64,000 nt of DNA from Krasilnikovia cinnamomea (GTDB taxonomy: Bacteria > Actinomycetota > Actinomycetes > Mycobacteriales > Micromonosporaceae), in NCBI RefSeq assembly GCF_004217545.1, contig NZ_SHKY01000001.1, forward strand, positions 496,001 to 560,000. Direction: 5' to 3'. The notes beneath the pieces were generated by a model. That model had not been told where the DNA came from, searched no databases, and was given only the letters and a program-made list of their open reading frames with translations. The position numbers and the translations under genes are program-made. This document shows, piece by piece, positions 27,085 to 36,152 of this stretch. Numbering within the stretch: the stretch's first letter is position 1; the number at the start of each line of letters is the position of its first letter.

Positions 27085-27752
27085 GCTGTGGCCTCGTTCC
27101 GTCCGCGTAGCCACTGGTCCAGTTCGGCGAGCTTTTCCGTGCTCAGCACAACCTCCACCAGCGGGGTGATCCGATACCGGCCTGCGGACTCCTCCGCGAG
27201 CAACCCTTCGGGGACTAGCCGCTGCACGGCGTTGCGCACCTCCTGTTGGCGCCGGGCCAAGTTATGGTCGTGCGGATCGAAGTAGGTCAGCACGGTCTGC
27301 TCGAGCTCCTCGATATCCACCCTCGCGGACGTCTCGCCCGTACCGCGTTCCCGCTGGAAGACGGTCCGCAGGTGGATCAGGACCAGGGTCTCGGCCCGGG
27401 TGTAGGGGTCGTCCTTGAGCAGGATCGGCACGTCCAGCTCGACTGAGCGCACCTGCTGCTTGTACGCCACGCCTCGGTCGTGGTCGACCACGAGGCGAAC
27501 GAACAGGTCATGCATGCGCGATTCGATGATCTGTTGGTTCTCCAGCAACGTGCGCCATTGCGCGGGATTCTTTTCGGCCAGCAGGAACTTGCGCCGCAAC
27601 AATTGAACCAGCACGCGGCGTACCTCTGCGTCCAACGTTCCCGCATCGCCAGCGAACAGCTCGGCCGGATCTTCCTCCATCGAAACGGGGTCGATGAACC
27701 CGGCCGCCGTGCCCACCGGCCAGCCGTCGTCGACGCCGTCCGGCTCACTCAT
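27081..27752 (-). CDS. jetB: Wadjet JetB (DUF4194, kite subunit)
   Basis: A 223-residue protein matching DUF4194, the MukE-like kite subunit that connects kleisin JetA to the SMC heads. Family segments are [35 protein letters not shown] and [19 protein letters not shown]. The ATG at 27752 lies inside the last codons of jetA (8-nt overlap). It ends with the GTGA junction to jetC. The order jetA-B-C-D is that of type I Wadjet. Confidence 0.92.
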   Translation of the reverse strand: MSEPDGVDDGWPVGTAAGFIDPVSMEEDPAELFAGDAGTLDAEVRRVLVQLLRRKFLLAEKNPAQWRTLLENQQIIESRMHDLFVRLVVDHDRGVAYKQQVRSVELDVPILLKDDPYTRAETLVLIHLRTVFQRERGTGETSARVDIEELEQTVLTYFDPHDHNLARRQQEVRNAVQRLVPEGLLAEESAGRYRITPLVEVVLSTEKLAELDQWLRGRNEATA

Positions 27753-29256
27753 CACCACCGCTCCCCTCGACGCCCGCCGGGTTCGCCGCCACCACACTGC
27801 CGACGGCGAACCGTCGCCGGGTCTGGTCGGGCCGGACCGTGTCAACCACCGCCACCTCGGATGTCTCGGTCATCCCGGCGTCATGTGCAATTTCCAGCAG
27901 GCCTAGCAAATCGACCGGCCGCTGGAGATCCTCGGCCGCTGCCCGAAACGCCGCCAGCACATCCACGCTCGCCGCGCCGGCCGCGAACGCTGCCAGGTGG
28001 GCCCGCAACTCGGTGTACCGAGGGCCGCCCCATGCCCGGGTGTCCGCCGCCGGTATGTCCTCGGCCTCCTCCTCCTCGGCCCAGTCCCGCAACGGCGCAG
28101 GTGGCTCCGGTGGTCGCGGATCACTCATCCGCTGACGCAAGTGCCCGACATCGGCCACCGGCAGGCGACGCAACGGCTCAACGACCTCCCCACGGCGTGA
28201 ACCGGGAACCCACTTGTGCAGGCCCGACATCACATCCCTCAACAGTTCATCCACCTGGCGGTCGCGCATCGGGTCGTGGTTGCGGACCTGCGTGGTGATC
28301 ACATGAGAGGCCTGCCGCTGGGCGGCCAGCACCTCCTTGACGCCCTGCTCGATGCGCCGCGAAATCTCGGCAAGCTCCCGCCGCTGCTGCTCCGGCAACA
28401 GCTCAGTGAATCGGTGCCTCAGCACCCTCCGCAGCTGGCCCCACAGGTCATCGATCTGCGCCGGGTCGCCGATCAGGCGCAACGCCCCCGCGAACGCGCG
28501 GCCTTCCGGTGTCGCATCCAAGATCCGCTGGCCGCGGGCCAGGTATTCACGTAGCACCTCCCCGGTCGGCCGCACATCGTGCCGCAATTCGGCGACCACG
28601 TCACGCTGGATAGCCTTGATCGACTCTGCCACGCGGGCGAAATCCGCAGGCAGCTCCCGCGCCAAGTGCAGCACATTCTCGGCGGCCTCAAGCAGCTGCT
28701 CGTCCTCGGCTGTCTCGACGGCGCCACCCTGTTCGAGTCGAGCCAGCTCCTTCTGCCGCTGCTGGATCTCCTCCTGCAGGCGCGCGAGCCGGGTCATCAG
28801 GTCCGGATCGGCTTCCTGCGCAAGCCGCTCGATCGCCTCCAACAGCGTCCTGACCCGCGACTCTGACACCCTGGTCCGCGCCCCGCCGACACGCCCAGCG
28901 ATCTCCAGTGCACCGACACCGTACGCCGACAGTCGGTACACCTCGACATCGCCGTCGGACACCTGCCGCACCAACCACCCCGCCTGCACCCACTGCCTGC
29001 ACAAGTCCCGCGAATTTCCACTAGGCAGCGGCTGGTTATCCTCGTCGCCATAGCCGGCAGCCCGTAGCTGGTCAAGGGCGTCGTTGATCTCCGCATGCGC
29101 ATCCGCCACCGCGACCGTCGGCCGCTCCGCCGTGAAGACCATCGCCAACACCGTCACCACGAACGGCGCGTGCGTCTGATGGAGCAAGGCAAGCATCGGA
29201 TTCTGGAACGCCCGGAGCGCACCCTGGTAAGCACCTTCTACACCTCGCGTAACCAT
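27745..29256 (-). CDS. jetA: Wadjet JetA (DUF3375, kleisin-like subunit)
   Basis: A 503-residue protein of the DUF3375 family, the MukF-like kleisin of Wadjet. The N-terminus has [20 protein letters not shown], typical of JetA. Central helical segments (about 140-200 and 250-330) should form the kleisin coiled coils, and the C-terminal region is acidic before the last winged-helix-like part. Start taken at the ATG at 29256; nothing in frame upstream looks conserved. It is the first gene of the four-gene operon. Confidence 0.9.
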   Translation of the reverse strand: MVTRGVEGAYQGALRAFQNPMLALLHQTHAPFVVTVLAMVFTAERPTVAVADAHAEINDALDQLRAAGYGDEDNQPLPSGNSRDLCRQWVQAGWLVRQVSDGDVEVYRLSAYGVGALEIAGRVGGARTRVSESRVRTLLEAIERLAQEADPDLMTRLARLQEEIQQRQKELARLEQGGAVETAEDEQLLEAAENVLHLARELPADFARVAESIKAIQRDVVAELRHDVRPTGEVLREYLARGQRILDATPEGRAFAGALRLIGDPAQIDDLWGQLRRVLRHRFTELLPEQQRRELAEISRRIEQGVKEVLAAQRQASHVITTQVRNHDPMRDRQVDELLRDVMSGLHKWVPGSRRGEVVEPLRRLPVADVGHLRQRMSDPRPPEPPAPLRDWAEEEEAEDIPAADTRAWGGPRYTELRAHLAAFAAGAASVDVLAAFRAAAEDLQRPVDLLGLLEIAHDAGMTETSEVAVVDTVRPDQTRRRFAVGSVVAANPAGVEGSGGDE

Positions 29257-29586
29257 CGACAGGAAGCGTACGGGGCGGGTACGACACAGTCAGCCCCTCG
29301 CGATGGATAACCCGCGACCTTCGTGGTACGGCCCATCCCCAAAGCTCGGTTGCCGCCGAAGACAGTCGGTGGTTTCGACACTCGGCCGCTACCGCTCCAG
29401 CGCGGGACGGTACGCCAACGGCGTTACCCCAGAAGGACCGCGACGACTTCGTCCTCGGCACGGGCGCAACCTGACAGACGATTCTATCCCAATTGGGTCG
29501 ATGAAGCGGCTCGCCGATGACCTTCGATGGTGGTCCCGCGATTCCTTCCGGCGAGGAGTACTGCGTAACGATGACAAGAGTCGACA
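29257..29586. other. Upstream region of the jet operon, no gene recognised
   Basis: About 330 bases separate jetA from the right direct repeat. The jet promoter should lie here. Open frames on both strands look like noise. Confidence 0.35.
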
Positions 29587-29772
29587 ACCCCTTGTTACCA
29601 ACCGCGACCATTCCGGGCTTATCGCCAGTTGTCACACCCTGGCAGTGAGCTGCACAAACACGTCCGATCGACGATCATCCATTGTCACTGGTTGTCGCCT
29701 GCGAGCACGGGTTTCGGGGGGTAAACGGGGGTAACCCTGATGCGCCTTTCCAGGTCCGTCCCAACATCAATC
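29587..29772. repeat. Right copy of ~185-bp diverged direct repeat (att-like)
   Basis: Counterpart of 19752-19937, in the same orientation, with the same TTGTCAC boxes and GGGGGGTAAACGGGG block. It shares the leading 23 bases exactly but lacks the tRNA T arm that precedes the left copy. Together they delimit a 9.8-kb segment carrying the CoaD-like gene, the ISL3 element and Wadjet. Confidence 0.8.
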
Positions 29773-30035
29773 GGCGCTTTCACCACCGGGCCCGTGGCGA
29801 CACCGGACGCTGCACCTGGTTAGTACGGGCCGTCTTTGGCTCCGAGGGTGTCGCGGAAGGTCTACAAGTGGTCACGATGTACGCCGCTCGCGGTTCATCG
29901 GCCCGACACATCAAGTTTGCCCAGCCGCCCGGCATGCACCGGTAACTTCCGGCCCGGCAACGCCTCGCGCGGAGGACTCTGTCCACTTCTCTCGAAGATC
30001 CAAAGTTTGGTCCTACCTGTTGTAGCGTGGCGTGC

Positions 30036-30113
30036 ATGACAGAGCTGGAACCCGCGGAAGACCGGGAATCCGAGGAAGATTTCGGATCTGCCGAAGAGGT
30101 AGAGCGTGGCTGA
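30036..30113 (+). CDS. Tiny acidic ORF (25 residues), possible gene
   Basis: MTELEPAEDRESEEDFGSAE and five more residues: very acidic, with a promoter-like upstream sequence (TTGGTC, then TGTAGCGT) and an ATG that may be read with almost no leader. Its stop overlaps the next start (TGATG). Too short for family assignment; kept because of the coupling. Confidence 0.3.
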   Translation: MTELEPAEDRESEEDFGSAEEVERG

Positions 30114-30253
30114 TGCGCCGGCCGGAAATCCTGGCTGCGATCGAGCGCAGCCGCCATGACAACGTATGGGCGCCTCGGCCGGTACGCCACCGCCCGAGTG
30201 CCGCTGCTGGTACCGCCCAAGCTTCCCCGGCCGAGCCGAGTTGGAAAGGCTGA
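30113..30253 (+). CDS. Small ORF (46 residues) coupled to the previous
   Basis: Begins MRRPEILAAIERSRHDNVWA and continues as a Pro/Ala/Arg-rich tail to the TGA at 30253. The TGATG overlap with the acidic ORF suggests translational coupling. No homology recognised; the Pro/Ala-rich end may only reflect high GC. Confidence 0.3.
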   Translation: MRRPEILAAIERSRHDNVWAPRPVRHRPSAAAGTAQASPAEPSWKG

Positions 30254-30271
30254 AGAGCCCAACCGACAGCA

Positions 30272-30529
30272 TCATCCCTCGGAGACCAACCTATCTTCGG
30301 TGCTTCGGCGGCTTTCACCGCCGGCGCTGGAGGCAACGGCGAGATCGATGGTGACATCGTCGATGTCGACATCGAAGAGAGTGGCGACGGCATCACGGGC
30401 CATAGCCGCTGCGTCCGCCAGGTCCCGGCCCTGGGTGTGGGCAATCATGTTGGGCGGTAGGCCGTGAATCTCCACGGCCCACCAATGGCCGTCGCGGGTG
30501 GCGGTGGCCCGGTAGTGGTGCTCGCTCAT
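30272..30529 (-). CDS. HicB-like antitoxin-family protein
   Basis: An 85-residue protein with the HicB fold pattern YRATATRDGHWWAVEIHGLP, followed by AHTQGRDLADAAAMARDAVA then TLFDVDIDDVTID, the dsRBD-like partial RNase H core of HicB. The ATG has GAAGG 7 nt upstream. In classical systems HicB neutralises the HicA mRNA interferase, but no HicA gene is adjacent. Actinobacteria carry many solitary HicB-like proteins, so it may be a regulator rather than half of a toxin pair. Confidence 0.65.
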   Translation of the reverse strand: MSEHHYRATATRDGHWWAVEIHGLPPNMIAHTQGRDLADAAAMARDAVATLFDVDIDDVTIDLAVASSAGGESRRSTEDRLVSEG

Positions 30530-30590
30530 GCCTCGGCCTTCCGGATGGTCGCGCAGGCGGTGATCTGGGGAAAGGTACTGCCGCCGATCG

Positions 30591-31532
30591 CTAGTCTCGC
30601 TCGGGCCGCCACGTCGTGGCGGTGAGCTGGGGAATAATGCGAGTTACTTCAACCTCGAGAATGATCTGGTCCTGCGCCTTGGCAGTGAGGCAGGGGTCGC
30701 ACAGGTACGCCACGAGGTGCCGGTCTCCGGATGGGTCGTAGGCCGTCGACCCGTAGTTGCCTGGGATCGTGACGACCACGCCATCGCTGGGCCGTGGCGG
30801 CTCGGTTGACGTGCCGTTGTCCTGCAGGGTCGCGCCACACACGAGGCATTGCATTGCCGGAGCCCTGTCATATTCTCCCTGCTGCTGTTCTCCGGCGTGG
30901 GTCATGTCTTCGACGCTGTCGGCCGTGGTTTCTCGGTCGGCGTTCAATTCCTCGACACCTGGGCGGAGCCGTTCGGCGTTTGCCGGGTTGTTGAGCAGGT
31001 AGTCGGTCTCGTCCATCTCGCTGCCCCCACGGTGATGTTGGCATGACGCCTGTTGGCTCAGCCATTGGGCGTGGGTGGTCAAGAGTTCCGGGGTGCTTCG
31101 GCGCGGAGGGTCGGGGTGGTGCTCCATCCACATCTGCAAGTCGGCACCCCAGCCGACCGAAAGCCCGAACCCCTTCATCGCGGCGCTCAGGCGCTGATGG
31201 TAGGCGCGGCGACCGAGGACCGACTTGTTCGCCGCCCGCTGCACCGCCTCGACGATGAACGCGTTCGGGTCGGGCTGTATTGCCAGGAACGGGACCAGGT
31301 CGTCGTCAATTTCCACCTCCAGCTCGACCATCTCACGGCCGTCAGCGTCGCGGTAGCGTCGTACCTCCCTGACGGAGTCGTCGGGCGGCAGCGCACGAAC
31401 CGCAGTCGAGTTGGCAGCGGCTAGGGCGTCCAGAAGGCTCTGGGCACGGTAGGCGCTGGCTTCGGATTCCGCCAGCATGTGTGCGGCGGCGTCCGCAGCG
31501 GCGGCCAGTTGCTTAATGATCTTTCGTGACAT
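30591..31532 (-). CDS. Hypothetical protein with C-terminal zinc ribbon (possibly two genes in one frame)
   Basis: The frame from ATG 31532 (MSRKIIKQLAAAADAAAHML) gives 313 residues. The first 172 are helical with an acidic strand segment (REMVELEVEIDDDLVPFL). At 31016 a second ATG (MDETDYLLNNPANAERLR) follows a GGGGG sequence and starts a part resembling short antitoxin-like N-termini. The C-terminal region has CLVCGATLQ and YLCDPCLTAK, a four-cysteine zinc-ribbon pattern. It is probably co-transcribed with the HicB-like gene downstream. No known function; the IS3 element's left end is only about 50 bp upstream and may have displaced its promoter. Confidence 0.5.
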   Translation of the reverse strand: MSRKIIKQLAAAADAAAHMLAESEASAYRAQSLLDALAAANSTAVRALPPDDSVREVRRYRDADGREMVELEVEIDDDLVPFLAIQPDPNAFIVEAVQRAANKSVLGRRAYHQRLSAAMKGFGLSVGWGADLQMWMEHHPDPPRRSTPELLTTHAQWLSQQASCQHHRGGSEMDETDYLLNNPANAERLRPGVEELNADRETTADSVEDMTHAGEQQQGEYDRAPAMQCLVCGATLQDNGTSTEPPRPSDGVVVTIPGNYGSTAYDPSGDRHLVAYLCDPCLTAKAQDQIILEVEVTRIIPQLTATTWRPERD

Positions 31533-31585
31533 GGCGCGGACCGTACGGGTGGGGTACGACATGAACCGCCGCAGAGAGCCCTCCC

Positions 31586-33149
31586 TGTCACGCTGATGTG
31601 AGACAGCCCGTCTACCAGGGAATACTCTTCCTGGACGGCCCTGAGGAGAACACACCAGCATGACTTCGAAGCCCCATGAGAGCCCGGATCTGGACGCCCG
31701 GCCCCAGCGGCGGACATTCACCGCGGAGTTCAAGGCGCGGATCCTGGACGAGTACGAGTCGGCGCCGGATGCGGCGGCTCGCGGGGCGATCCTGCGCCGG
31801 GAACGACTGTATGGGTCACACATTCTCGACTGGCGCAAGGCCCGAGACGCCGGAGCCGCGGCCGGCCTGACCGACCGCCGTCAAGCGGCCGCGCGGGCAG
31901 CGAAGAAGGCCGAAAACGCTGAACTTGCCCGCCTGCAGCGGGAGAACGCCCGCTTGCAGGCCAAGCTGGCCAAGACCGAGACCGCGCTGGCGATCATGGG
32001 AAAAGCGCACGCGCTCTTGGAACTGCTCTCCGAGAGCGCGGATGCCGCGCCGATGTCGAACCCGTCCTCACCGAGGCGCTCCAGGCGCTGACCCCGGCGT
32101 GGGGCATCGCCGGGGCGTGCCGACTGACCGGCGTATCCCGCGCGACGCTCTACCGGCACCGCAACCCGCCCGCGCCGCCGAAGCCGCGGACTCCGCGTGA
32201 GCCGCCGCCCTCGGCGCTGTCGCAGGCCGAACGTGAGCAGGTCCTGCAGTTGCTGAACCGGCCCGAGTACGCCGACCTGGCGCCGGCGCAGGTATGGGCC
32301 CGCGAGCTCGACGAGGGCCGCTGGTGGTGCTCGGAGTCCACGATGTACCGGATTCTGCGGGCCGCCGGTCAAAACGGTGAACGCCGCAGCCAGGCCACGC
32401 ATCCGGCCCGGACCAAGCCCGAACTCGTGGCCGACGCGGCGAACCAGGTCTGGTCCTGGGACATCACGAAGCTGCGCGGGCCGGTCAAGGGCGTCTGGTT
32501 CCACCTCTACACGGTGATCGACATCTGGTCGAGGTACGTCGTCGGGCACCTGGTCGCCGCGCACGAGGACGGGCAGCTCGCCGAAGCGCTGATCGCCGAC
32601 GCCGCCGCCCGTGAACGCGTCGATCCCGATCAGTTGACCGTGCATGCCGACCGCGGCGCGGCGATGACCAGCAAGACCGTCACCCAGCTGCTGACCGATC
32701 TGAAGATCGGCCGTAGTCACAGCCGGCCGAAAACCTCGAACGACAATCCCTACATCGAGGCGAGCTTCAAGACGTTGAAGTACGACCCGAGCTTCCCGGA
32801 CCGGTTCGGGTCGATCCAGCACGCCCGGCAGCACTGCGAGGCGTTCTACACGTACTACAACCACGAGCACCGGCACTCCGGGATCGGCCTGCATACTCCG
32901 GCCTCGGTCCATCACGGCACCGCCGGACAGATCCGTGAACAGCGGCAACGGACCCTCGACGCCGCCTGGGCCGCGCACCCCGAACGGTTCGGGCGCCGCC
33001 GTCCGCAGCCACCCCGCCTCGCTCACCGGGCATGGATCAACAAACCCGACAACAGCGACCTCGGACAAGTCGCCGTCGCGGCTGTGACCACCCTTCCAAC
33101 AGCACAAAGCTAAAGAAGATCAAGAAACTGTCTCAGTTGACTTGACAGG
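31586..33149 (+). mobile_element. Insertion sequence, IS3 family, apparently complete
   Basis: Imperfect terminal repeats contain CCTGTCA and TGAGACAG at both ends (left near 31584-31606, complement near 33128-33149). Between them are overlapping orfA and orfB. No clean 3-bp duplication is visible (CTC versus TTC), so exact ends are approximate. Confidence 0.75.
31660..33113 (+). CDS. IS3-family transposase OrfAB (frameshift fusion)
   Basis: orfA (31660-32091) has a helix-turn-helix N-terminus (RRTFTAEFKARILDEYESAP) and a leucine-zipper-like coiled coil (NAELARLQRENARLQAKLAK). The transposase core continues in the -1 frame from about 32040: helix domain ACRLTGVSRATLYRHRNPP, then the rve core with SWDITKLRG (D), HADRGAAM (D) and NDNPYIEASFKTLKY (E). 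All three catalytic acids are intact, so it may be active. The stop is at 33113. Confidence 0.85.
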
Positions 33150-33554
33150 TTCCGGAGCTGGTCGTATCGCAATGACTCGTCCGCATGGTCGACGCAGGTT
33201 AACCCCCATCGGTAGGTACGGCTCGGACCAACGGTTACCTGGTAACCGGCCTCGGCGGAAGTGTCGCTGCGTCCGGTGATGGCGGACGTCGAGCGTGACG
33301 GTCCGCGGAACCCGGTTACCGCGCCCGCGCCGGCGACCCGGGTAGGCGTGATGACACGTCGGCGGTGCAGTCACGGTCAGAGGGCTATAGGTGCGCTTTA
33401 GGTCTGTTGTCAAGGGTCAGGACGAAGTCCTGTCCGATGGCCTTTGATCGTCCTTGTGGGCGGACAGCAGAAGTCCGTGCCGGTGGCCAGGTGTCAAGCC
33501 CCGGGTTTGATGGAGAGCTTGGGCGGGGCGGCTTCCTTTCAGGTCAACCGGCCG
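33150..33554. other. No gene recognised
   Basis: About 400 bases between the IS3 element and the 3' end of the res-like gene. Short frames only, with no family similarity and no strong terminator. Confidence 0.35.
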
Positions 33555-36152
33555 TCACAAGCTCGGTCCGTCGTAGTCCTCGGCGATGGGGGACTCGTAG
33601 AACTCGATCGGGGTCCGGCCGCCGGCGTAGATTGCCTCGCGGACGGTCGGCTTCGTCAGATCGAGCACGCGCATGTTGCCGTTGACTCTGCTTAGCGCTG
33701 CGATCCGGTGGAACGACGCGCCGTGGTCCTCGGCGAACTGCGCGAAGCCTTGCAGCTTCTCGGTCGAGTCGCCCAGGTGGTGGCCGTGCGGGTCGACGAT
33801 CGACGGGACGATCTTGCCGTTCACTTCGCTGAAGAAGATGAAGTCCGGGTGCATCGAACGCCAGTTGCCGTTGCCGTCCCGGTACGCGATCCCAAGCGAG
33901 TCCGTCGCCTGACGCGGCGGGTTGCGGTACCAGGCGACAGATCGCTTCAGCTCGGCGAAGACCACTTCGCGCTCCCAATCGTTCAGCTTCGTGATCGGCA
34001 CCTGCCCGTGCCCGTCGGACATCAAGTGCTTCGACGCCAACGGCGCCCGCGACTCCTGCCCGGTCTTTTCGTCCACCTCGACGTAGTCCTCGATCCGCGT
34101 CCTCGGCCGCCCGAGCGACGTCACTTGCGGCTCGACCGACAGCGCCCGGATGTCCTCGTACTCGGACCGCCGGTCGTCACGCAGGCTTTTGATATCGACG
34201 CTATGTTCGGCGAACAACGTGTTCGCGATCTCATTCGCCCGCGCGTCGATCCGCTCGCGGATCTCCGGGACGTTCGCCAACGCCGCGGCCTGGATGAAAG
34301 CGTCGCGCAGGTTGTCGTCCTCGCCGTCTTCGCCTACCAGGTGGTCCACGTACATCGACGCGATGTCTGAGCCGAACGCCTTGCGCGCGTCCTCAAACGC
34401 CGCACGGATCGCCCGATCGTCGGCCTGTTCGATGACGTCCGCGTACGCGATAGCGCTTTTCCCGATTCGTCCGGAAATCTGCTGCAGCCGGACAGCGAGC
34501 ACCTCCGCCATCGACGCCTTCACTTTGGACGCAAACTCCACGTTCGCCTCGTCCAGCGCCGCGTGGATTCGCCCGGCGACTTCCTTCACCGCACCGCAAC
34601 GCACACCGTCAGTGGCCAGCGCGTGGGCGAGCGAGGCGAGCCGCTTCACCGGCGAAGCGCCCCGCTGCGGGACGGTCATCGTAGGGATTAAATCCCACAC
34701 GGGCCAGACGAAGCCAACCGCTATATTCGGCAGCAGCTTGCACTCTTCGATGATCGCCTTTCGGCCTGAGCCGTCCGGTACCCCGTCGATCTTGCCGGTC
34801 AGGTACTTCACGACGTTGCCCGCCATCGTTCGGTCGAAGAACGGAAGGATGCAATCGACCGCGTTCAGCACCTCGTCGCCGGGCACGCGGCGGGCGAGCG
34901 GATTGCGCACCATCCGGCCGAGCAGCTGGGTAATGTGCGTGTGCTCACGGGCCCGGCGGAACGACACCAGCACCTCCGCACGCGGGCAGTCCCACCCGGT
35001 CGAGATTGCGTCCTTGGCGATCAGGATCCGGATGTGCGTCTTGTCCTCGACCGTCTGCGGCTCGACCCAGTTGACGTCGTGTGCGCCGAACTGCTGGGGA
35101 GTGTGTGCGCCGAACACGTGCCGGACACACCCGGCGGGCAGCGCCGTGAACTCCTCGAAGATGACGTTGATCGCCTCTCCAATCTTGTCGTGGTCCGGCG
35201 TGGCCGGTGCCTGCAGGATCAACAGCGGCCGGACCATGTCCGGCAGGCCCTGGTCGGTGCAGTACTTCTCCCACCGCTCACTCGACTCACGGAACTTCCT
35301 CGCCGCCCGGCGCAGTAGGACCAAGTCGATGGCCTGGGCCTCGGCGGGGATCTCCAGGACGACAGTGTCTTTGACGAGGCCGGACTCTTGAACTTGAAAC
35401 CCATCCACCTCGATCGGGGGAAGCGCCCGGCGGGCTTCGGACGAGTCCGCCTCAGCCATTGCGTCGCGGAACTGTTCGATCGTGGCCGAGATGCCCCACA
35501 CGATCGGAATCGGCGGATACCCGGAGTGGCCGTTGACGAGCTTGCGAACGGTCGTCGGCTTGTCGAACACGCTTCGGTCGGCGCGGAACCCGCGGTGCGC
35601 CTCGTCGAGGATGAGGTACACAGTCGTGTCCGGGTCGTTGATCGTGTTGGCGATCGTCTCCCAGATCGTCCACCCCTGCATGTCTGGCTGGGCCGCGTCA
35701 TGCAGACCGAAAAGAACTTGGCCCTCCTCCACCTCGACGTGACCGCGGGTGAGCAGCGAGTTCTTCGTCAGCTTGCCGGTGTTGAGGAAGTACACCTTGC
35801 CCGGGTCGAGCCGCGGCTTGGCGAACGGCGGTTCGATGACGACGAGGTCAGACGACTCGATCTTGTCGGACGCCTCCATCAGCCGGAACCGCGACTGCTC
35901 GTTGAGGTCCGGGCTGTACGAGAACCAGATGACGACGGCACCGGGGTCAAGCTCGAACTCGAACCTCTCATTTCCGTAGAACAGGGCCTCAATGACCGCG
36001 GCGGCCATCACCGTCTTGCCGGCACCGGTCGTCGCGGACAGAGACACGGACGTCGGGACGTTCTCCCGCTCGTACACGTTCCTCGCTCGCTCCAGCGAGC
36101 TGAGCATCGAGGCGACGGCATCGGCCTGGTATGGCTTGAGGGTGAACTTCAT
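33555..36152 (-). CDS. Type III restriction Res-like DEAD/DEAH helicase
   Basis: An 865-residue SF2 helicase. Walker A is TTGAGKT at residues 41-47, motif II DEAH in LILDEAHRGFR near 182, and later motifs include STGWDCPRAEVL (motif V) and QLLGRMVRNP (motif VI). The C-terminal domain has HPDFIFF (near 766) then IVDPHGHHLGD (near 783) where canonical Res enzymes have PDF...ExK, so the nuclease site is atypical. Its start overlaps the methylase stop by 4 nt (ATGA). It is the last gene of a four-gene operon and should translocate or remodel DNA with the Mod-like partner. Confidence 0.85.
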   Translation of the reverse strand: MKFTLKPYQADAVASMLSSLERARNVYERENVPTSVSLSATTGAGKTVMAAAVIEALFYGNERFEFELDPGAVVIWFSYSPDLNEQSRFRLMEASDKIESSDLVVIEPPFAKPRLDPGKVYFLNTGKLTKNSLLTRGHVEVEEGQVLFGLHDAAQPDMQGWTIWETIANTINDPDTTVYLILDEAHRGFRADRSVFDKPTTVRKLVNGHSGYPPIPIVWGISATIEQFRDAMAEADSSEARRALPPIEVDGFQVQESGLVKDTVVLEIPAEAQAIDLVLLRRAARKFRESSERWEKYCTDQGLPDMVRPLLILQAPATPDHDKIGEAINVIFEEFTALPAGCVRHVFGAHTPQQFGAHDVNWVEPQTVEDKTHIRILIAKDAISTGWDCPRAEVLVSFRRAREHTHITQLLGRMVRNPLARRVPGDEVLNAVDCILPFFDRTMAGNVVKYLTGKIDGVPDGSGRKAIIEECKLLPNIAVGFVWPVWDLIPTMTVPQRGASPVKRLASLAHALATDGVRCGAVKEVAGRIHAALDEANVEFASKVKASMAEVLAVRLQQISGRIGKSAIAYADVIEQADDRAIRAAFEDARKAFGSDIASMYVDHLVGEDGEDDNLRDAFIQAAALANVPEIRERIDARANEIANTLFAEHSVDIKSLRDDRRSEYEDIRALSVEPQVTSLGRPRTRIEDYVEVDEKTGQESRAPLASKHLMSDGHGQVPITKLNDWEREVVFAELKRSVAWYRNPPRQATDSLGIAYRDGNGNWRSMHPDFIFFSEVNGKIVPSIVDPHGHHLGDSTEKLQGFAQFAEDHGASFHRIAALSRVNGNMRVLDLTKPTVREAIYAGGRTPIEFYESPIAEDYDGPSL

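Noticed and set aside
22508..29256. SbcCD/MukBEF housekeeping complex instead of Wadjet
   Set aside because: The order DUF3375-DUF4194-SMC-DUF3322/2220 with a TOPRIM protein is specific to Wadjet type I.
30272..30529. Complete HicAB toxin-antitoxin pair
   Set aside because: No 60-80 residue HicA gene is next to it on either strand.
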